Shown here: in pieces, positions 33,876 to 42,729 of the stretch | Layout: the number at the start of each line of letters is the position of its first letter | Position numbering within the stretch: the stretch's first letter is position 1 | Origin: Candidatus Fermentibacterota bacterium | Lineage (GTDB): Bacteria > Fermentibacterota > Fermentibacteria > Fermentibacterales > Fermentibacteraceae | Direction: 5' to 3' | Assembly: GCA_002748705.1 (NCBI GenBank) | Contig: PDSZ01000018.1 | Location: forward strand, 1-64,000 | Length of the DNA: 64,000 nt | Notes under the pieces: generated by a model | The model's database searches: none | What the model was told of the DNA's origin: nothing | Seen by the model: the letters and a program-made list of their open reading frames with translations, nothing else | Program-made: the position numbers and the translations under genes

Positions 33876-34985
33876 ATGACCATTAACCGCATGCCATCAT
33901 TAGTTATAGGAGACTTGGAATTAAGTCTGCCAATAGTTCAGGGCGGTATGGGGGTGGGAATCTCACTGTCCGGCCTGGCTTCAGCTGTGGCTGAAGAAGG
34001 CGGTATAGGAGTCATCTCAGCAGCAGGAATAGGCAGGGAAGAAAAGGATTTTTACAAGGACCTCAGAGCGGCTGATGAAAGGGCTCTCAGAAAAGAAATC
34101 AGACGAGCAAGAGAATTGTCCAACGGCATTATAGGCGTAAACCTGATGATGGCTCTATCTGATTACGATACTCTGCTTAAAGCTTCAATTGAAGAAGGTA
34201 TTGATGTAGCTTTCATAAGTGCCGGTCTTCCAATAAGACTTCCAGAGAACTTTACAGTTGAAGAGTTCAGAAACTGCAAAACAAAGCTGATACCCAAAAT
34301 ATCTTCTGCAAGGGCAGCTGCTGTTATACTTAAATCATGGAAAAGGCTTTTCAACCGAGTGCCGGATGGATTCGTAGTGGAAGGCCCCCTGGCAGGAGGT
34401 CATCTGGGCTTTACAAGACATGAACTTGAAACTGAGAGCCAGAATCTTGAGGATATACTGGAAGGTGTAATCAATTCTGTAAAGCCTTACGAAAATGATT
34501 ACGGCAGTATTCCAGTAATAGCAGCTGGAGGCATCTACACCGGTGCAGACATACACCGAATGCTCTCCCTTGGCGCAGCAGGGGTCAAAATGGGAACAAG
34601 GTTCGTGGCTACTCATGAGTGTGACGCTCACCAGAGTTTTAAACAGGCCTATATTGACTGTGAAAAGGAAGACATCGTCATTATCGACAGCCCTGTAGGT
34701 CTTCCAGGCAGAGCTATCGGCGGCAGATTTCTGGATCAGGTCAGAGCGGGAATAAAGCAACCGCTGGGATGTATATGGCAGTGTCTGGTAACCTGTGATG
34801 TCAAGACTGCTCCCTACTGTATCGGCAAAGCTCTTAACAATGCAAAAATGGGTGACTTCTGCAATGGTTTCGCATTTGCCGGCGCAAACGCCTATCGGGT
34901 AAAAGAAATAGTTTCAGTGAAAGAACTCTGTTCAACGCTTGTGAAAGAGTATGAAAACTTTTCACAGAATACGGCTGTCAACTGA
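33876..34985 (+). CDS. Nitronate monooxygenase-family flavoprotein
   Basis: A 369-residue FMN-dependent TIM-barrel protein. LPIVQGGMGVGISLSGLASA is the N-terminal signature; GVNLMMALSDYDTLL, VEGPLAGGHLGF, IPVIAAGGIYTGADIHRMLS and GAAGVKMGTRFVATHECDAH make the FMN and phosphate sites. The family covers nitronate monooxygenase (2-nitropropane dioxygenase) and FabK-type enoyl-ACP reductases; the HxGF motif favours the former. In an anaerobe the physiological substrate may be different. ATG 33876 has GGAGG upstream; the frame from 33726 is an unlikely extension in A+T-rich DNA. Confidence 0.88.
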   Translation: MTINRMPSLVIGDLELSLPIVQGGMGVGISLSGLASAVAEEGGIGVISAAGIGREEKDFYKDLRAADERALRKEIRRARELSNGIIGVNLMMALSDYDTLLKASIEEGIDVAFISAGLPIRLPENFTVEEFRNCKTKLIPKISSARAAAVILKSWKRLFNRVPDGFVVEGPLAGGHLGFTRHELETESQNLEDILEGVINSVKPYENDYGSIPVIAAGGIYTGADIHRMLSLGAAGVKMGTRFVATHECDAHQSFKQAYIDCEKEDIVIIDSPVGLPGRAIGGRFLDQVRAGIKQPLGCIWQCLVTCDVKTAPYCIGKALNNAKMGDFCNGFAFAGANAYRVKEIVSVKELCSTLVKEYENFSQNTAVN

Positions 34986-35340
34986 ATGCCATATACTGCC
35001 AATTTAAATACTGGTAGTTAGATTCTCTATTGATAATGATAAATATTTTTGTGCTCAGAAAAGCACTCTTCAGAGAAAAACAGTCATTCCTGCTGAAGTT
35101 ATGAATATTTTTTTGTCAACAGATTTGCTCTTTATAGAGCTGTCCCGATCTCCTTTAAGCGTCAGCGTGTCCCTTTTCTATACCCTACTTGCGACAGGTT
35201 TCTCTGATAAGCCTTTTGGCAAGCTGAGCACTCTCTCGTGGAGCAACCATTCAGCCCGCCACATACCTGCTGACAATGTCAATAATAACATAGGGCTTGA
35301 TGCTGAAGCTTTAAACCTTTACAGCGCAACGGAATGAGGG
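34986..35340. other. Intergenic region between nitronate monooxygenase and the IS
   Basis: About 355 bp with no recognisable gene. The open frame at 35101-35337 has no ribosome site and low-complexity composition. Part of it is probably the left end of the insertion sequence, but I could not find a matching inverted repeat. Confidence 0.4.
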
Positions 35341-35346
35341 TATATT

Positions 35347-35402
35347 AGGTGCATAGAAATGCACGCAATATGAGCACATTTGCTCAAAACCCTTGCACCT
35401 GG
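35347..35402 (+). promoter_or_regulatory. Structured leader of the IS transposase
   Basis: AGGTGCA and TGCACCT can pair over the whole segment, enclosing or competing with the small hairpins GTGCAT-AGAA-ATGCAC and GAGCA-CATT-TGCTC. It lies directly before the GGAG site and TTG start of the transposase. It may limit transposase translation or be part of the IS end. Confidence 0.45.
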
Positions 35403-35410
35403 AGATTCAA

Positions 35411-36883
35411 TTGTATCAGCATAACAACCGTCAGTTGGAAATTGAGGCCTTCAAGACTCCATTCAGGACACCGCTGGATACTGAGAACAGATGGGTCAAG
35501 CTGGCAAAGCTGGTTCCCTGGGATTTCGTGGAAGAAGTTTATCTTCGAAGTCTCGGGAGAAAGAAAGAAGGACAGCGAGCCCTCCCCGGCAGATTCGCGT
35601 TCGGTTCCATACTGATCCAGGAGAAACTTGGTCTGACAGACAGGGAGACAGTGGACACGATCAGAGAGAATCCTTACCTCCAGTGGTTCTTAGGATTGCA
35701 GGAGTTCCAGATCAAGCCTCCGTTGGATCAGTCACAGCTTTGCAGGTTCAGGAAGAGATTTCCCGCACAGGCCATAGCTGAGATAAACGAGAGAATCCTC
35801 CTGGCCGCCCGCAAGCGCCACAGAGATGATGAATCGTCTTCCAGTGATGATGGAGGCTTTGTGAATAAAGGCCGGTTGATCGTTGATGCAACAGCGACCC
35901 CTGCTGACATCACATTCCCCACAGACCTGAAACTGCTGAACAAGGGGCGAGAGCTGCTTGAGAAGATGGTTGATGTACTCCATTCGGAACGGGAGCCGGG
36001 CAGCACAAAGCCCCGGACCTACCGGAAGAGAGCACGGAAAGCTTTCCTTAGCCTGCAGAAAACCAGACGGCCCGGCAGCAGAAAACTCAGAAAGGCAATG
36101 AGGAAGCAGCTTGGCTATGTGCGCAGGGATCTTGGTCATGTGGATGCCCTGCTTGATGAAGTTGGCTTTGGAGTACTGGATCTGGATCTTTACAGAAAGC
36201 TGCTTGTCATCCGTGAGGTATACCGTCAGCAGCAAGAGATGTATGATGAGAGAAAGCGGACGATACCCCACCGCATAGTAAGCATATCACAGCCGCATGT
36301 ACGTCCCATCAAGCGAAACAAAGCCGGAGCAGTCTGGGAGTTTGGCGCAAAGGTATCAATAGGGCTTTCCTCCGGTCTTGCGATGATTCATCGGATAGAG
36401 TGGGACAACTTCAACGAGAGTCTTGATCTGATCGGTCAGATCAAGGAGTACCACCGGCTGTTCGGCTGCTGGCCTGAGTCAGTTCATGCTGACCGGATCT
36501 ACCGGACGCGAGAGAACATGCGTTTCTGTAAGGATCGCGGGATACGGATTTCCGGCCGCAAGCTCGGTCGTCCTTTTGAAGACCCTGCGGTAATGAAGGC
36601 ACTTCGTCAACAGCGCTATGAAGATGAGCGCATCAGGAACGCAATAGAGGGTAAGATAGGAGAAGGTAAGCGGAGGTATTCAACCGACCGGGTAATGACC
36701 AAGCTCCGGGAAACGAGCGAGACTGTGATCAGCATGGTCTACCTGGTAATGAATCTTGAGAGGCTGTTGAGGGAGGGTGCTTCCTCATACCTTATGAGGA
36801 TTTATCACAGTCTGAAAGCCTGCTTGTTACTGGATGTCCTTTGGGTCAAACTGGACTGGTCAGGTATGCATGGCCGGGGCTGA
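35411..36883 (+). CDS. IS5-type transposase
   Basis: A 490-residue transposase. The N-terminus MYQHNNRQLEIEAFKTPF and ENRWVKLAKLVPWDFVEEVY form a DUF772-type DNA-binding domain. The catalytic domain contains RLIVDATATPADITFPTDL (first Asp), ESVHADRIYRTRENMRFCKD (second Asp) and a C-terminal acidic segment. A basic insertion near residues 205-250 (RKRARKAFLSLQKTRR) is typical of this long IS5/IS1182-like type. TTG 35411 has GGAG at 6-bp spacing, better than the frame start at 35393. The gene is intact, so the element may be active. Confidence 0.9.
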   Translation: MYQHNNRQLEIEAFKTPFRTPLDTENRWVKLAKLVPWDFVEEVYLRSLGRKKEGQRALPGRFAFGSILIQEKLGLTDRETVDTIRENPYLQWFLGLQEFQIKPPLDQSQLCRFRKRFPAQAIAEINERILLAARKRHRDDESSSSDDGGFVNKGRLIVDATATPADITFPTDLKLLNKGRELLEKMVDVLHSEREPGSTKPRTYRKRARKAFLSLQKTRRPGSRKLRKAMRKQLGYVRRDLGHVDALLDEVGFGVLDLDLYRKLLVIREVYRQQQEMYDERKRTIPHRIVSISQPHVRPIKRNKAGAVWEFGAKVSIGLSSGLAMIHRIEWDNFNESLDLIGQIKEYHRLFGCWPESVHADRIYRTRENMRFCKDRGIRISGRKLGRPFEDPAVMKALRQQRYEDERIRNAIEGKIGEGKRRYSTDRVMTKLRETSETVISMVYLVMNLERLLREGASSYLMRIYHSLKACLLLDVLWVKLDWSGMHGRG

Positions 36884-37036
36884 GTGGGATGATGGGTTGA
36901 TCATCAAGCCCTAATTGCAGTTCATGTTGTACAGGGATATGTACTTAAGGTCGTTCCCATACAGAAACAGCCCACATTTGCTTTAGTACCGTAATCTCCC
37001 GCTGTCAGAGGGTTTTAGATATATTCTGCCCTCGGC

Positions 37037-37127
37037 GGAGGGGTGCCGGAGCGGTTGAACGGGGCGGTCTCGAAAACCGTTGTCCTCTTTAAGGGGACCG
37101 TGGGTTCGAATCCCACCTCCTCCGCCA
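37037..37127 (+). tRNA. tRNA-Ser (anticodon CGA)
   Basis: A full class II cloverleaf: acceptor GGAGGGG pairs with CTCCTCC (one G-U), the anticodon loop is CTCGAAA, the long variable arm contains TCCTCTTTAAGGGGA, and the T-arm is GTGGG-TTCGAAT-CCCAC. The CCA end is encoded. Anticodon CGA reads UCG. It lies about 150 bp downstream of the IS transposase and 49 bp upstream of rubrerythrin. Confidence 0.95.
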
Positions 37128-37175
37128 TTTCCTATATTCAGACCCTGGAGGCCTTAAACGGAAGAAAGGGTTATA

Positions 37176-37673
37176 ATGAAAAACACAGTTGAATGTCTCA
37201 TGGAAGCGTTTGCCGGAGAGTCCCAGGCAAACAGAAAGTATCTCGCATTTGCCGAGAAGGCAGACAAAGAGGGTTTCCCCCAGGTGGCAAGAATGTTTCG
37301 GGCTGCTGCAGCTGCAGAAACCGTGCATGCCCATACACATCTCAGAGCAATGGACGGAGTAGGTTCCACCATTGAGAACCTGAAGTCTGCAATAGAGGGT
37401 GAGACCCACGAATTCAAGAACATGTATCCTGAGATGATTGGAATAGCAGAGAAAGAGGGGCATGCAAAGGGGCTTCGTTCATTCAAATATGCCAACGAAG
37501 TTGAGAAGACCCACGCTGACCTTTATCAGGGGCTGCTGGATACAATGAACAGTAAGCAGAAGGAGTACCCCTATTTCGTATGTCCTGTCTGCGGTCACAC
37601 TGCAGGCGAAGCGGCTCCTGATGTCTGTCCCGTATGCGGAGCCAGGGGTTCTTCTTTCAAGAGGATTGACTGA
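37176..37673 (+). CDS. rbr: Rubrerythrin
   Basis: A 165-residue protein. The four-helix diiron domain (residues 1-130) has AFAGESQANRKYLAFAEKAD, AAAAETVHAHTHLRAM, AIEGETHEFKNMYPEM and ANEVEKTHADLY with the expected Glu/His ligands. The rubredoxin-like domain has the two CPVCG knuckles (FVCPVCGHTAG and DVCPVCGARG). It reduces peroxide to water using electrons from rubredoxin or ferredoxin and protects anaerobes from oxidative damage. RBS AAAGGG. Possibly co-transcribed with the preceding tRNA. Confidence 0.97.
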   Translation: MKNTVECLMEAFAGESQANRKYLAFAEKADKEGFPQVARMFRAAAAAETVHAHTHLRAMDGVGSTIENLKSAIEGETHEFKNMYPEMIGIAEKEGHAKGLRSFKYANEVEKTHADLYQGLLDTMNSKQKEYPYFVCPVCGHTAGEAAPDVCPVCGARGSSFKRID

Positions 37674-37687
37674 TCAACTTGTGATTG

Positions 37688-37713
37688 GGGAGGGCTGCTT
37701 TGGCTGCCCTTCC
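37688..37713 (+). terminator. Hairpin after rubrerythrin
   Basis: GGGAGGGC and GCCCTTCC pair with one G-U and a 10-nt loop, 14 bases after the stop. No T-run follows (TGAAAAAA), so termination is uncertain. Confidence 0.4.
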
Positions 37714-37887
37714 TGAAAAAACCATCTTACACAGAATCTTCAGCTATTTCTGAACTGTATATATCAGCAGTCTGGTATACAGAGGTCAGTTCACAAAGAA
37801 CCATCAAAGCATGTCGATTCTGGTTTTTCTTTACCGGTTTTGTGAGGCTGTTTGATCGTCTGAGGAAATAACCTGGCAGTAAAACAG

Positions 37888-38676
37888 TTATCTCCAGGGA
37901 GTCTTTCTGCCTCCGCTGAACCTGAGCAGGTATTCCAGTTGTTTCACTGTTCGTGTTTCCCAGCTCATCCTGGTGGTGGAGAGGAAACTGAAGTATGACG
38001 GCATTGGTCCCCCTGGATTGTTAAGCAGTTCTTTTACCCGTCTGGCCACAAACGGAGCGGCTCCGATGGTGGTTACATCAAGTTCTTTTTCCAGAATGTC
38101 TGCAATTAGCGGATAGTGGGTGCAACCCAGTATCAGGTGGCTGATGCTTTTTTCCTTCAAAGGGGCAATCTCTCTGCTAAGCTTCTGCTGAAGTTCACAG
38201 GTGTATCCCTGTTCAATAATTTCTTCGGTGATGGTAGCAAGGTCAGCCATTAAGAAGTGAAGAATCCTGTGCTCCGGATCCAGACGGTTTCTAAGACTGT
38301 TGAACTTTTTTGATTTTCCAGTGAGAACTGTGGTTATCACTGCTGCCCGATCTATATCAGGCAGGTGATTGAGCACATTGATGTAAGGTTCTACTCCTAC
38401 AAACTGAATGTGTGAATGGGTTTCTCTCAGATGTCTGATCGCAGCTGCAGTGGCTGAATTGCAGGCAACAACTATCAGGTTTGCTCCTCTTTCCAGAAGC
38501 ATTTCGGTAATGTGTTCACTTCGGCTTGTTATCTCTTCATCAGTTCTGACACCGTAGGGAGCAAAAGCATCGTCGGAGATATAGTCAACGGTTATTCCAG
38601 GAATGCCGGTCATTATTTTCCTCAGTATGGAAAAACCGCCCATTCCAGAATCGAAAACTCCAATCCTGTCAGCCAT
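37888..38676 (-). CDS. murI: Glutamate racemase
   Basis: A 262-residue enzyme of the Asp/Glu racemase family. The N-terminal IGVFDSGMGGFSILRKI holds the substrate-binding DSG. The two catalytic Cys residues lie in VVACNSATAAAIRHL and LILGCTHYPLI; FAPYG is present. It makes D-glutamate for peptidoglycan. The start overlaps the 3' end of the upstream membrane protein gene by 8 bp. Confidence 0.95.
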   Translation of the reverse strand: MADRIGVFDSGMGGFSILRKIMTGIPGITVDYISDDAFAPYGVRTDEEITSRSEHITEMLLERGANLIVVACNSATAAAIRHLRETHSHIQFVGVEPYINVLNHLPDIDRAAVITTVLTGKSKKFNSLRNRLDPEHRILHFLMADLATITEEIIEQGYTCELQQKLSREIAPLKEKSISHLILGCTHYPLIADILEKELDVTTIGAAPFVARRVKELLNNPGGPMPSYFSFLSTTRMSWETRTVKQLEYLLRFSGGRKTPWR

Positions 38677-39181
38677 CTGTTTCTTCCAGAACTGTAAGCG
38701 AAGTCAGGATAGAAAGTTCATTGGCAAACATTCCAAGCTTAACAGGATCTTTGCTGGACATTAGTAGATATCTGGAGCCTTCATGTCTCTGCAGGAAGAG
38801 TTTTGAAGCTTTTTCGGGAGTGTTGTTGATTACAATTTCTTTTAGCTGTTCTGTCTGGAGGGTTATTCGAACACCTCTGTCTGTTCTGAATGATACGATA
38901 CCGGCCATCTGGTCAACAATAACATCAGAACCCATTACAGTTTTATGTACGAGTAATGAGATAAGGCTGGTTACAAGGAAGGAGCCTGCTATCATTATTA
39001 TTGGAAGCATGAGTTTAGAACTCTTTGTCTGGCCAGAGTTCAAAAAGAAAACAATTGCGATTATGACTAAGGCCCCCAATGATTTACCTATTCCTGACAT
39101 AGGATTGGCTCTTGAACCTGTTCCTGTGTTGAACGGTAATCCATGGTACTTTCCGTTTTTCTCCCTGAAAAACTCCATCAT
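38669..39181 (-). CDS. Membrane protein of unknown function
   Basis: About 170 residues with two membrane helices (GALVIIAIVFFLNSG and IIMIAGSFLVTSLISLL) and a C-terminal beta-rich domain of about 100 residues. No family recognised. I chose the ATG pair at 39178-39181 because AAGGGG lies just upstream; the longer frame begins at GTG 39214. It overlaps murI by 8 bp, so the two are co-transcribed. Confidence 0.7.
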   Translation of the reverse strand: MMEFFREKNGKYHGLPFNTGTGSRANPMSGIGKSLGALVIIAIVFFLNSGQTKSSKLMLPIIMIAGSFLVTSLISLLVHKTVMGSDVIVDQMAGIVSFRTDRGVRITLQTEQLKEIVINNTPEKASKLFLQRHEGSRYLLMSSKDPVKLGMFANELSILTSLTVLEETDG

Positions 39182-39824
39182 GCCCCTTCTGTCAGAATAA
39201 ACTCTGTGTTTCACACCTGCAGGAGTATATCAAAATATTCTTCAGCAGCCTTCATTCTTCCAGCCCCTGCACGGAATATGCGAAGTGCCTGTAGATTCCA
39301 CTATCCGTTTTTCAAGTGGCAGATTTGGTTCTTTCAGCCCTCAGCTGGCTTTTGCGGCTCAGATGGCAATAGTCGGCAATTTTATTATTTATTAAAGTCT
39401 GGTGACAGAGTTCGTAAAGTTGAATTTCAGCGCACAGAATTTTCTGAATAAGGCCAGAGTTTGTTTACCGCATATTTCTCTGAATACTGATGCAGGGTGT
39501 TTTACGGAGATTCTGTGGTTTTGTGTGGTACTGCATACGGTGGTTTCTCAGAGATACCCCTTTCTTCAGGTTAAACTCGGTGAAGAAACTGCAGGCAGAT
39601 GGGTTCCTGTTCCTTGAGCATAGAGCATAAAGAAATCAGTTCCAGAGAAGTATGCAGTTCTGGAAATCCGGTTGTTTAAGGAAATGTCGTTCATACTGAA
39701 AGGCAGAACTCATATGCTCTCGTAAAACTCTGGAAGAAACCCTTTCATTCGAAGAACAGAGAGTTATCGGAGAAATCACTGAACCTGTGTCAGGTTTTTT
39801 CTGCAACGATCAGAGCTGGGAATA
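39182..39824. other. Gene-poor stretch, 640 bp
   Basis: No reading frame here looks like a real gene on either strand. The frame at 39402-39617 has no ribosome site and no recognised motif. The composition resembles the decay zones near 4.2-6.6 kb, so it may hold an unrecognisable relic. Confidence 0.4.
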
Positions 39825-40484
39825 GTGTCACTTGAAATAAAGCACAGCAGGAGAGCCCGCCGAATAACAATCAGAGTGCTCCCAGGGCATGTTATTGTAA
39901 CTGCCCCTGCAGGAACACCGGAACAGCTTATTGCATCGGTGACCAAAGAGAAGTCATTGTGGATAAAGCAGAAGCTGGCTATTTATGCCCAGGCTGATTT
40001 GTCTCTGTGCCCTGACCGGTTCAGGGACGGTGCTGTTTTTTCTCTGCTTGGCCGAAAGGTCTCCCTGAAACTGATCTCTGATTCCTGTGGTTTTCAGCTA
40101 AGGGGCAACAGTGTTATCAGCTCTGAACATACCTTTTCAGAACCTGCGCTTAGAGCCTGGCTGGATAAAGTGCTTATGCAGGAGCTTATCTCAATGTCGG
40201 AAGGATTCTGCTCTGCTCTGGGAAAGAGGCCTTCCCGCACCAGACTTGGCAACGCAAGAACAAGATGGGGAAGCTGCAGCCATGCAGGCACGGTGATGAT
40301 AAACCGTAAACTTGTTCACGCACCGCGCTCTGTTGTGGCATATGTTCTTGCCCATGAGCTTGTTCACCTTGTGCACAGGAATCATTCAAAAGATTTCTGG
40401 AGGGAGCTGGAAGGGCTGAAAGTGAATATTCCAGATTCAAAGAAGTGGCTTCGCACATCAGGAATGTGGCTGCTGGCACAGTAG
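39825..40484 (+). CDS. YgjP-like metallopeptidase-domain protein (DUF45)
   Basis: A 219-residue protein of the YgjP/SprT-like zincin family. The C-terminal domain has TRWGSCSHAGTVMINRKLVH and AHELVHLVHRNHSKDFWREL, with the HExxH-type zinc site (here HELVH) and the third His in NHSKDFW. The N-terminal half is the beta-rich DUF45 part (RRARRITIRVLPGHVIVTAP). Role in the cell not established; such genes often lie near restriction systems, and a DNA methylase relic follows here. GTG 39825 is the start. Confidence 0.88.
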   Translation: MSLEIKHSRRARRITIRVLPGHVIVTAPAGTPEQLIASVTKEKSLWIKQKLAIYAQADLSLCPDRFRDGAVFSLLGRKVSLKLISDSCGFQLRGNSVISSEHTFSEPALRAWLDKVLMQELISMSEGFCSALGKRPSRTRLGNARTRWGSCSHAGTVMINRKLVHAPRSVVAYVLAHELVHLVHRNHSKDFWRELEGLKVNIPDSKKWLRTSGMWLLAQ

Positions 40485-40545
40485 TCTCGAAGAATTGGCA
40501 TGCAATGGCTCTTAGTAGTATTTAGCAGTTGAATTGCTCTTCCTG

Positions 40546-40990
40546 TTAAGTGTTTGTAATCTTTTCTGCTGAAACAGTCAATTCAAACAAGTCTTTCTGC
40601 ATGTAGTCTGAGGCAGGAGGAGTTCCAGCTGATTCACATGTCCACAGATTTCTCTCACGGCGTTTCTTACCGATTTTTTTGGTAAACAGACTATTCAGTT
40701 TCTTGCGAATTATCTTGAGATATTCTCTTTCCTCATCAATTTCAGAGAAGCGATTGACTATGTCATCTTCAGGCCCTGTTTCGCATTCCATCCATTTGCG
40801 ACCCTTGAGTTCAGCTGCAATACAGTTAGTGCCGGCTCCACCGAAAGGATCAAAAACAGTATCTCCTGGTTCAGCAGTCATCTTGATAATTCGATCCATC
40901 AGCCTCAGGGGCAGTTCGTTTGCTCCATCTCTACGATAGTACTTCTTATGCCTGACCGGCTGAATATCAACCCAAATATCAGTTGAGGCT
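40546..40990 (-). pseudogene. Truncated DNA methyltransferase (N4/N6 type), C-terminal part
   Basis: The minus frame contains TDIWVDIQPVRHKKYYRRDG, then NELPLRLMDRIIKMTAEPGD and DTVFDPFGGAGTNCIAAELK. The latter is motif I (SAM binding) of N4-cytosine/N6-adenine DNA methylases. In the beta order the catalytic motif IV (DPPY/SPPY) should precede it, but it is missing: the frame upstream runs into the end of the TrmH gene. The open frame (to 41052) includes about 20 codons antisense-free but out of family, overlapping TrmH. The enzyme is therefore probably dead. Its tail is Lys/Arg-rich. Confidence 0.72.
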
Positions 40991-41755
40991 GCTTCTGTAA
41001 AGCTGCCAGAGAAGAATGGAGGCGCTGACCCCTGCATTAAGCGATTCCACATTTTTTTCCATGGGAATGCTTACCAGCCCGTGAAGGCTCTGTTTTTCTG
41101 AAAGACCGTGGGCTTCAGAGCCAATTACCAGACAGACAGGAGCGGTGATGCCTGAAAGCAGTTCATTCTTTCCAGAGGCATCTGCGCCAAAGAAACGGTA
41201 GTTTGGAAAAGAGAGAGCCATATCTGCAACAGAGTCTGCTGCTGTTACAGGAATTGCCGAGACCAGTCCGGCGGAGGATCGGACAACTTTCGGGGCCCAG
41301 GGGAAGGTGCTGTTTCTAAGAAATACCACGCCTGAACAGCCGAATGCCGCTGCTGAGCGTATTGCAGTGCCGGCATTTCCAGGATCTCCTATACCGTCAA
41401 GGGCAAGTACAGTTCCTCCATTGAAAATGTCTTTAATTGTAAATGAGGGGATCTCAGCAATTGCAGTAATGCCCTGTGAGTGCTCAGTGTATGAAATTCC
41501 TGAGTAGAGGGTCGGCTGGGCTTCGATTACTCTGATTCCCAGTTCAACAGCCTGCTCAGCGATTATTTGGGACTGCTCAGAGGGTTCAGAGGAGACAATT
41601 ATGCATAGCAAAGGGTTTTCTCTGCGAATCATGTCGCCGATGAACCTGGGCCCTTCAACAAGGTACCGGTTCCTTTTTCTGCATCCTGAGGGGGTTTTTA
41701 ATCGGGCTGCTTCTTTTATCCACCGGCTGCTGCGGCCTGCGGCCTGAATTGTCAC
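40979..41755 (-). CDS. TrmH/SpoU-family RNA 2'-O-methyltransferase
   Basis: A 258-residue SPOUT enzyme. The N-terminal part (RFLVEGPRFIGD-like, here NRYLVEGPRFIGDMI) is the substrate-binding domain. The knotted SAM domain has LALDGIGDPGNAGTAIRSAA, VVFLRNSTFPWAPKVVRSSA, LVIGSEAHGLSEKQ and VSIPMEKNVESLNAGVSASI, all in order. It methylates the 2'-O of a nucleotide in rRNA or tRNA; which one is not decided by sequence. GTG 41755 overlaps the stop of the epimerase upstream, and it is the last intact gene of the decarboxylase operon. Confidence 0.92.
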   Translation of the reverse strand: MTIQAAGRSSRWIKEAARLKTPSGCRKRNRYLVEGPRFIGDMIRRENPLLCIIVSSEPSEQSQIIAEQAVELGIRVIEAQPTLYSGISYTEHSQGITAIAEIPSFTIKDIFNGGTVLALDGIGDPGNAGTAIRSAAAFGCSGVVFLRNSTFPWAPKVVRSSAGLVSAIPVTAADSVADMALSFPNYRFFGADASGKNELLSGITAPVCLVIGSEAHGLSEKQSLHGLVSIPMEKNVESLNAGVSASILLWQLYRSSLN

Positions 41756-42729
41756 AGTGAGTCCGGCATTTCTGAATCAATAATCTTTCTGATTATGCAG
41801 TCTATGGAAGCTTTCGGTACCCTTCCGATATAGGAGTGAAGCCTGGAAACATCCGGAACTCTGCGCTGCATGTCCTCAAAGTCAGGTGGATATGCTTTCT
41901 CGTAGGGAATTCTTACTATCTCGGAAGAGGAGCCTGATATCTCTCTGACTCTTCTTGCAAGCTCCAGAATAGTGATTTCTTCAGTAGAGCCGATATTGAC
42001 AACTTTACCTTCAGCCTCTCTGCAGTTCATAAGGTCACAGGCGCAGTCCACCACTTCATCAACAAGGCTGAAGCATCTTGTCTGAGTGCCGTTACCGAAA
42101 ACAGTTATCGGTTTGCCTGTAAGGGCCTGGGCAATGAATCTGGGAAGCACCATTCCGTATCTTCCTGACTGTCCCGGGCCTACTGTATTGAAGAACCTGC
42201 ATATAACAATTGGAAGATTATGGGAATGGTTGTAGGCAAGAGCAAGGAATTCATCCAGAGCCTTGGAACATGCATAGCTCCATCTGTTTCGGGAGGTGGC
42301 TCCCAGAACGATGTCTCCATCTTCTTTAAAAGGAACCGACCATCCTTTGCCGTAAACCTCACTGGTTGAAGCTATAAGGGTTTTCGCGGAGTGTTCTCTG
42401 GCTGCGCAGAGAATGTTCTCTGTCCCTCTGACATTGGTCTCAATGGTTTCCACAGGTTTCTGAATCACATTTTCTACACCAACAGCAGCTGCAAGGTGGA
42501 ATATTTCGCCGGAAATTCTGACTGCTTCATCTACAGTGTCCTGATTCAGTACAGACCCCTCAATGAACCTGAAATCATCCCTGTTCATGAATTTCTCAAT
42601 ATTTTCATATTTGCCGGTTGAGAGATCGTCCAGAACGAGAATGCTTTTTCCGGAACCAAGGAGTTTCTGGCACAGGTGGGAGCCGATGAAACCGGCTCCC
42701 CCTGTGATCAGACAGTCAAATCGCTTCAC
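41752..42729 (-). CDS. NAD-dependent sugar-nucleotide epimerase/dehydratase
   Basis: A 325-residue extended SDR. The NAD-binding motif GGAGFIGSHLCQKLL lies at residues 10-24; STSEVYG and WSYACSKALDEFLAL give the catalytic Ser/Thr and YxxxK; RFFNTVGPGQSGRYGMVLPR and GNGTQTRCFSLVDEVVD are typical of UDP-glucuronate decarboxylase and dTDP-glucose dehydratase relatives. It probably makes a nucleotide sugar for envelope glycans. GTG 42729 overlaps the stop of the decarboxylase beta gene, an odd neighbour for a membrane energy gene. Confidence 0.92.
   Translation of the reverse strand: MKRFDCLITGGAGFIGSHLCQKLLGSGKSILVLDDLSTGKYENIEKFMNRDDFRFIEGSVLNQDTVDEAVRISGEIFHLAAAVGVENVIQKPVETIETNVRGTENILCAAREHSAKTLIASTSEVYGKGWSVPFKEDGDIVLGATSRNRWSYACSKALDEFLALAYNHSHNLPIVICRFFNTVGPGQSGRYGMVLPRFIAQALTGKPITVFGNGTQTRCFSLVDEVVDCACDLMNCREAEGKVVNIGSTEEITILELARRVREISGSSSEIVRIPYEKAYPPDFEDMQRRVPDVSRLHSYIGRVPKASIDCIIRKIIDSEMPDSL

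Larger units (their letters stand above)
35347..36890 (+). mobile_element. IS5-superfamily insertion sequence (approximate limits)
   Basis: A complete transposase frame with a structured leader and no accessory gene makes a single-orf insertion sequence. It sits between nitronate monooxygenase and tRNA-Ser. Terminal inverted repeats and target duplication could not be identified by eye, so both ends are approximate. Confidence 0.7.

Noticed and set aside
35101..35337. Open frame of 78 codons upstream of the IS
   Set aside because: No ribosome site, no recognised motif, composition like intergenic DNA.
39402..39617. Open frame of 71 codons in the gene-poor stretch
   Set aside because: No RBS and no family; codon composition not like the neighbouring genes.
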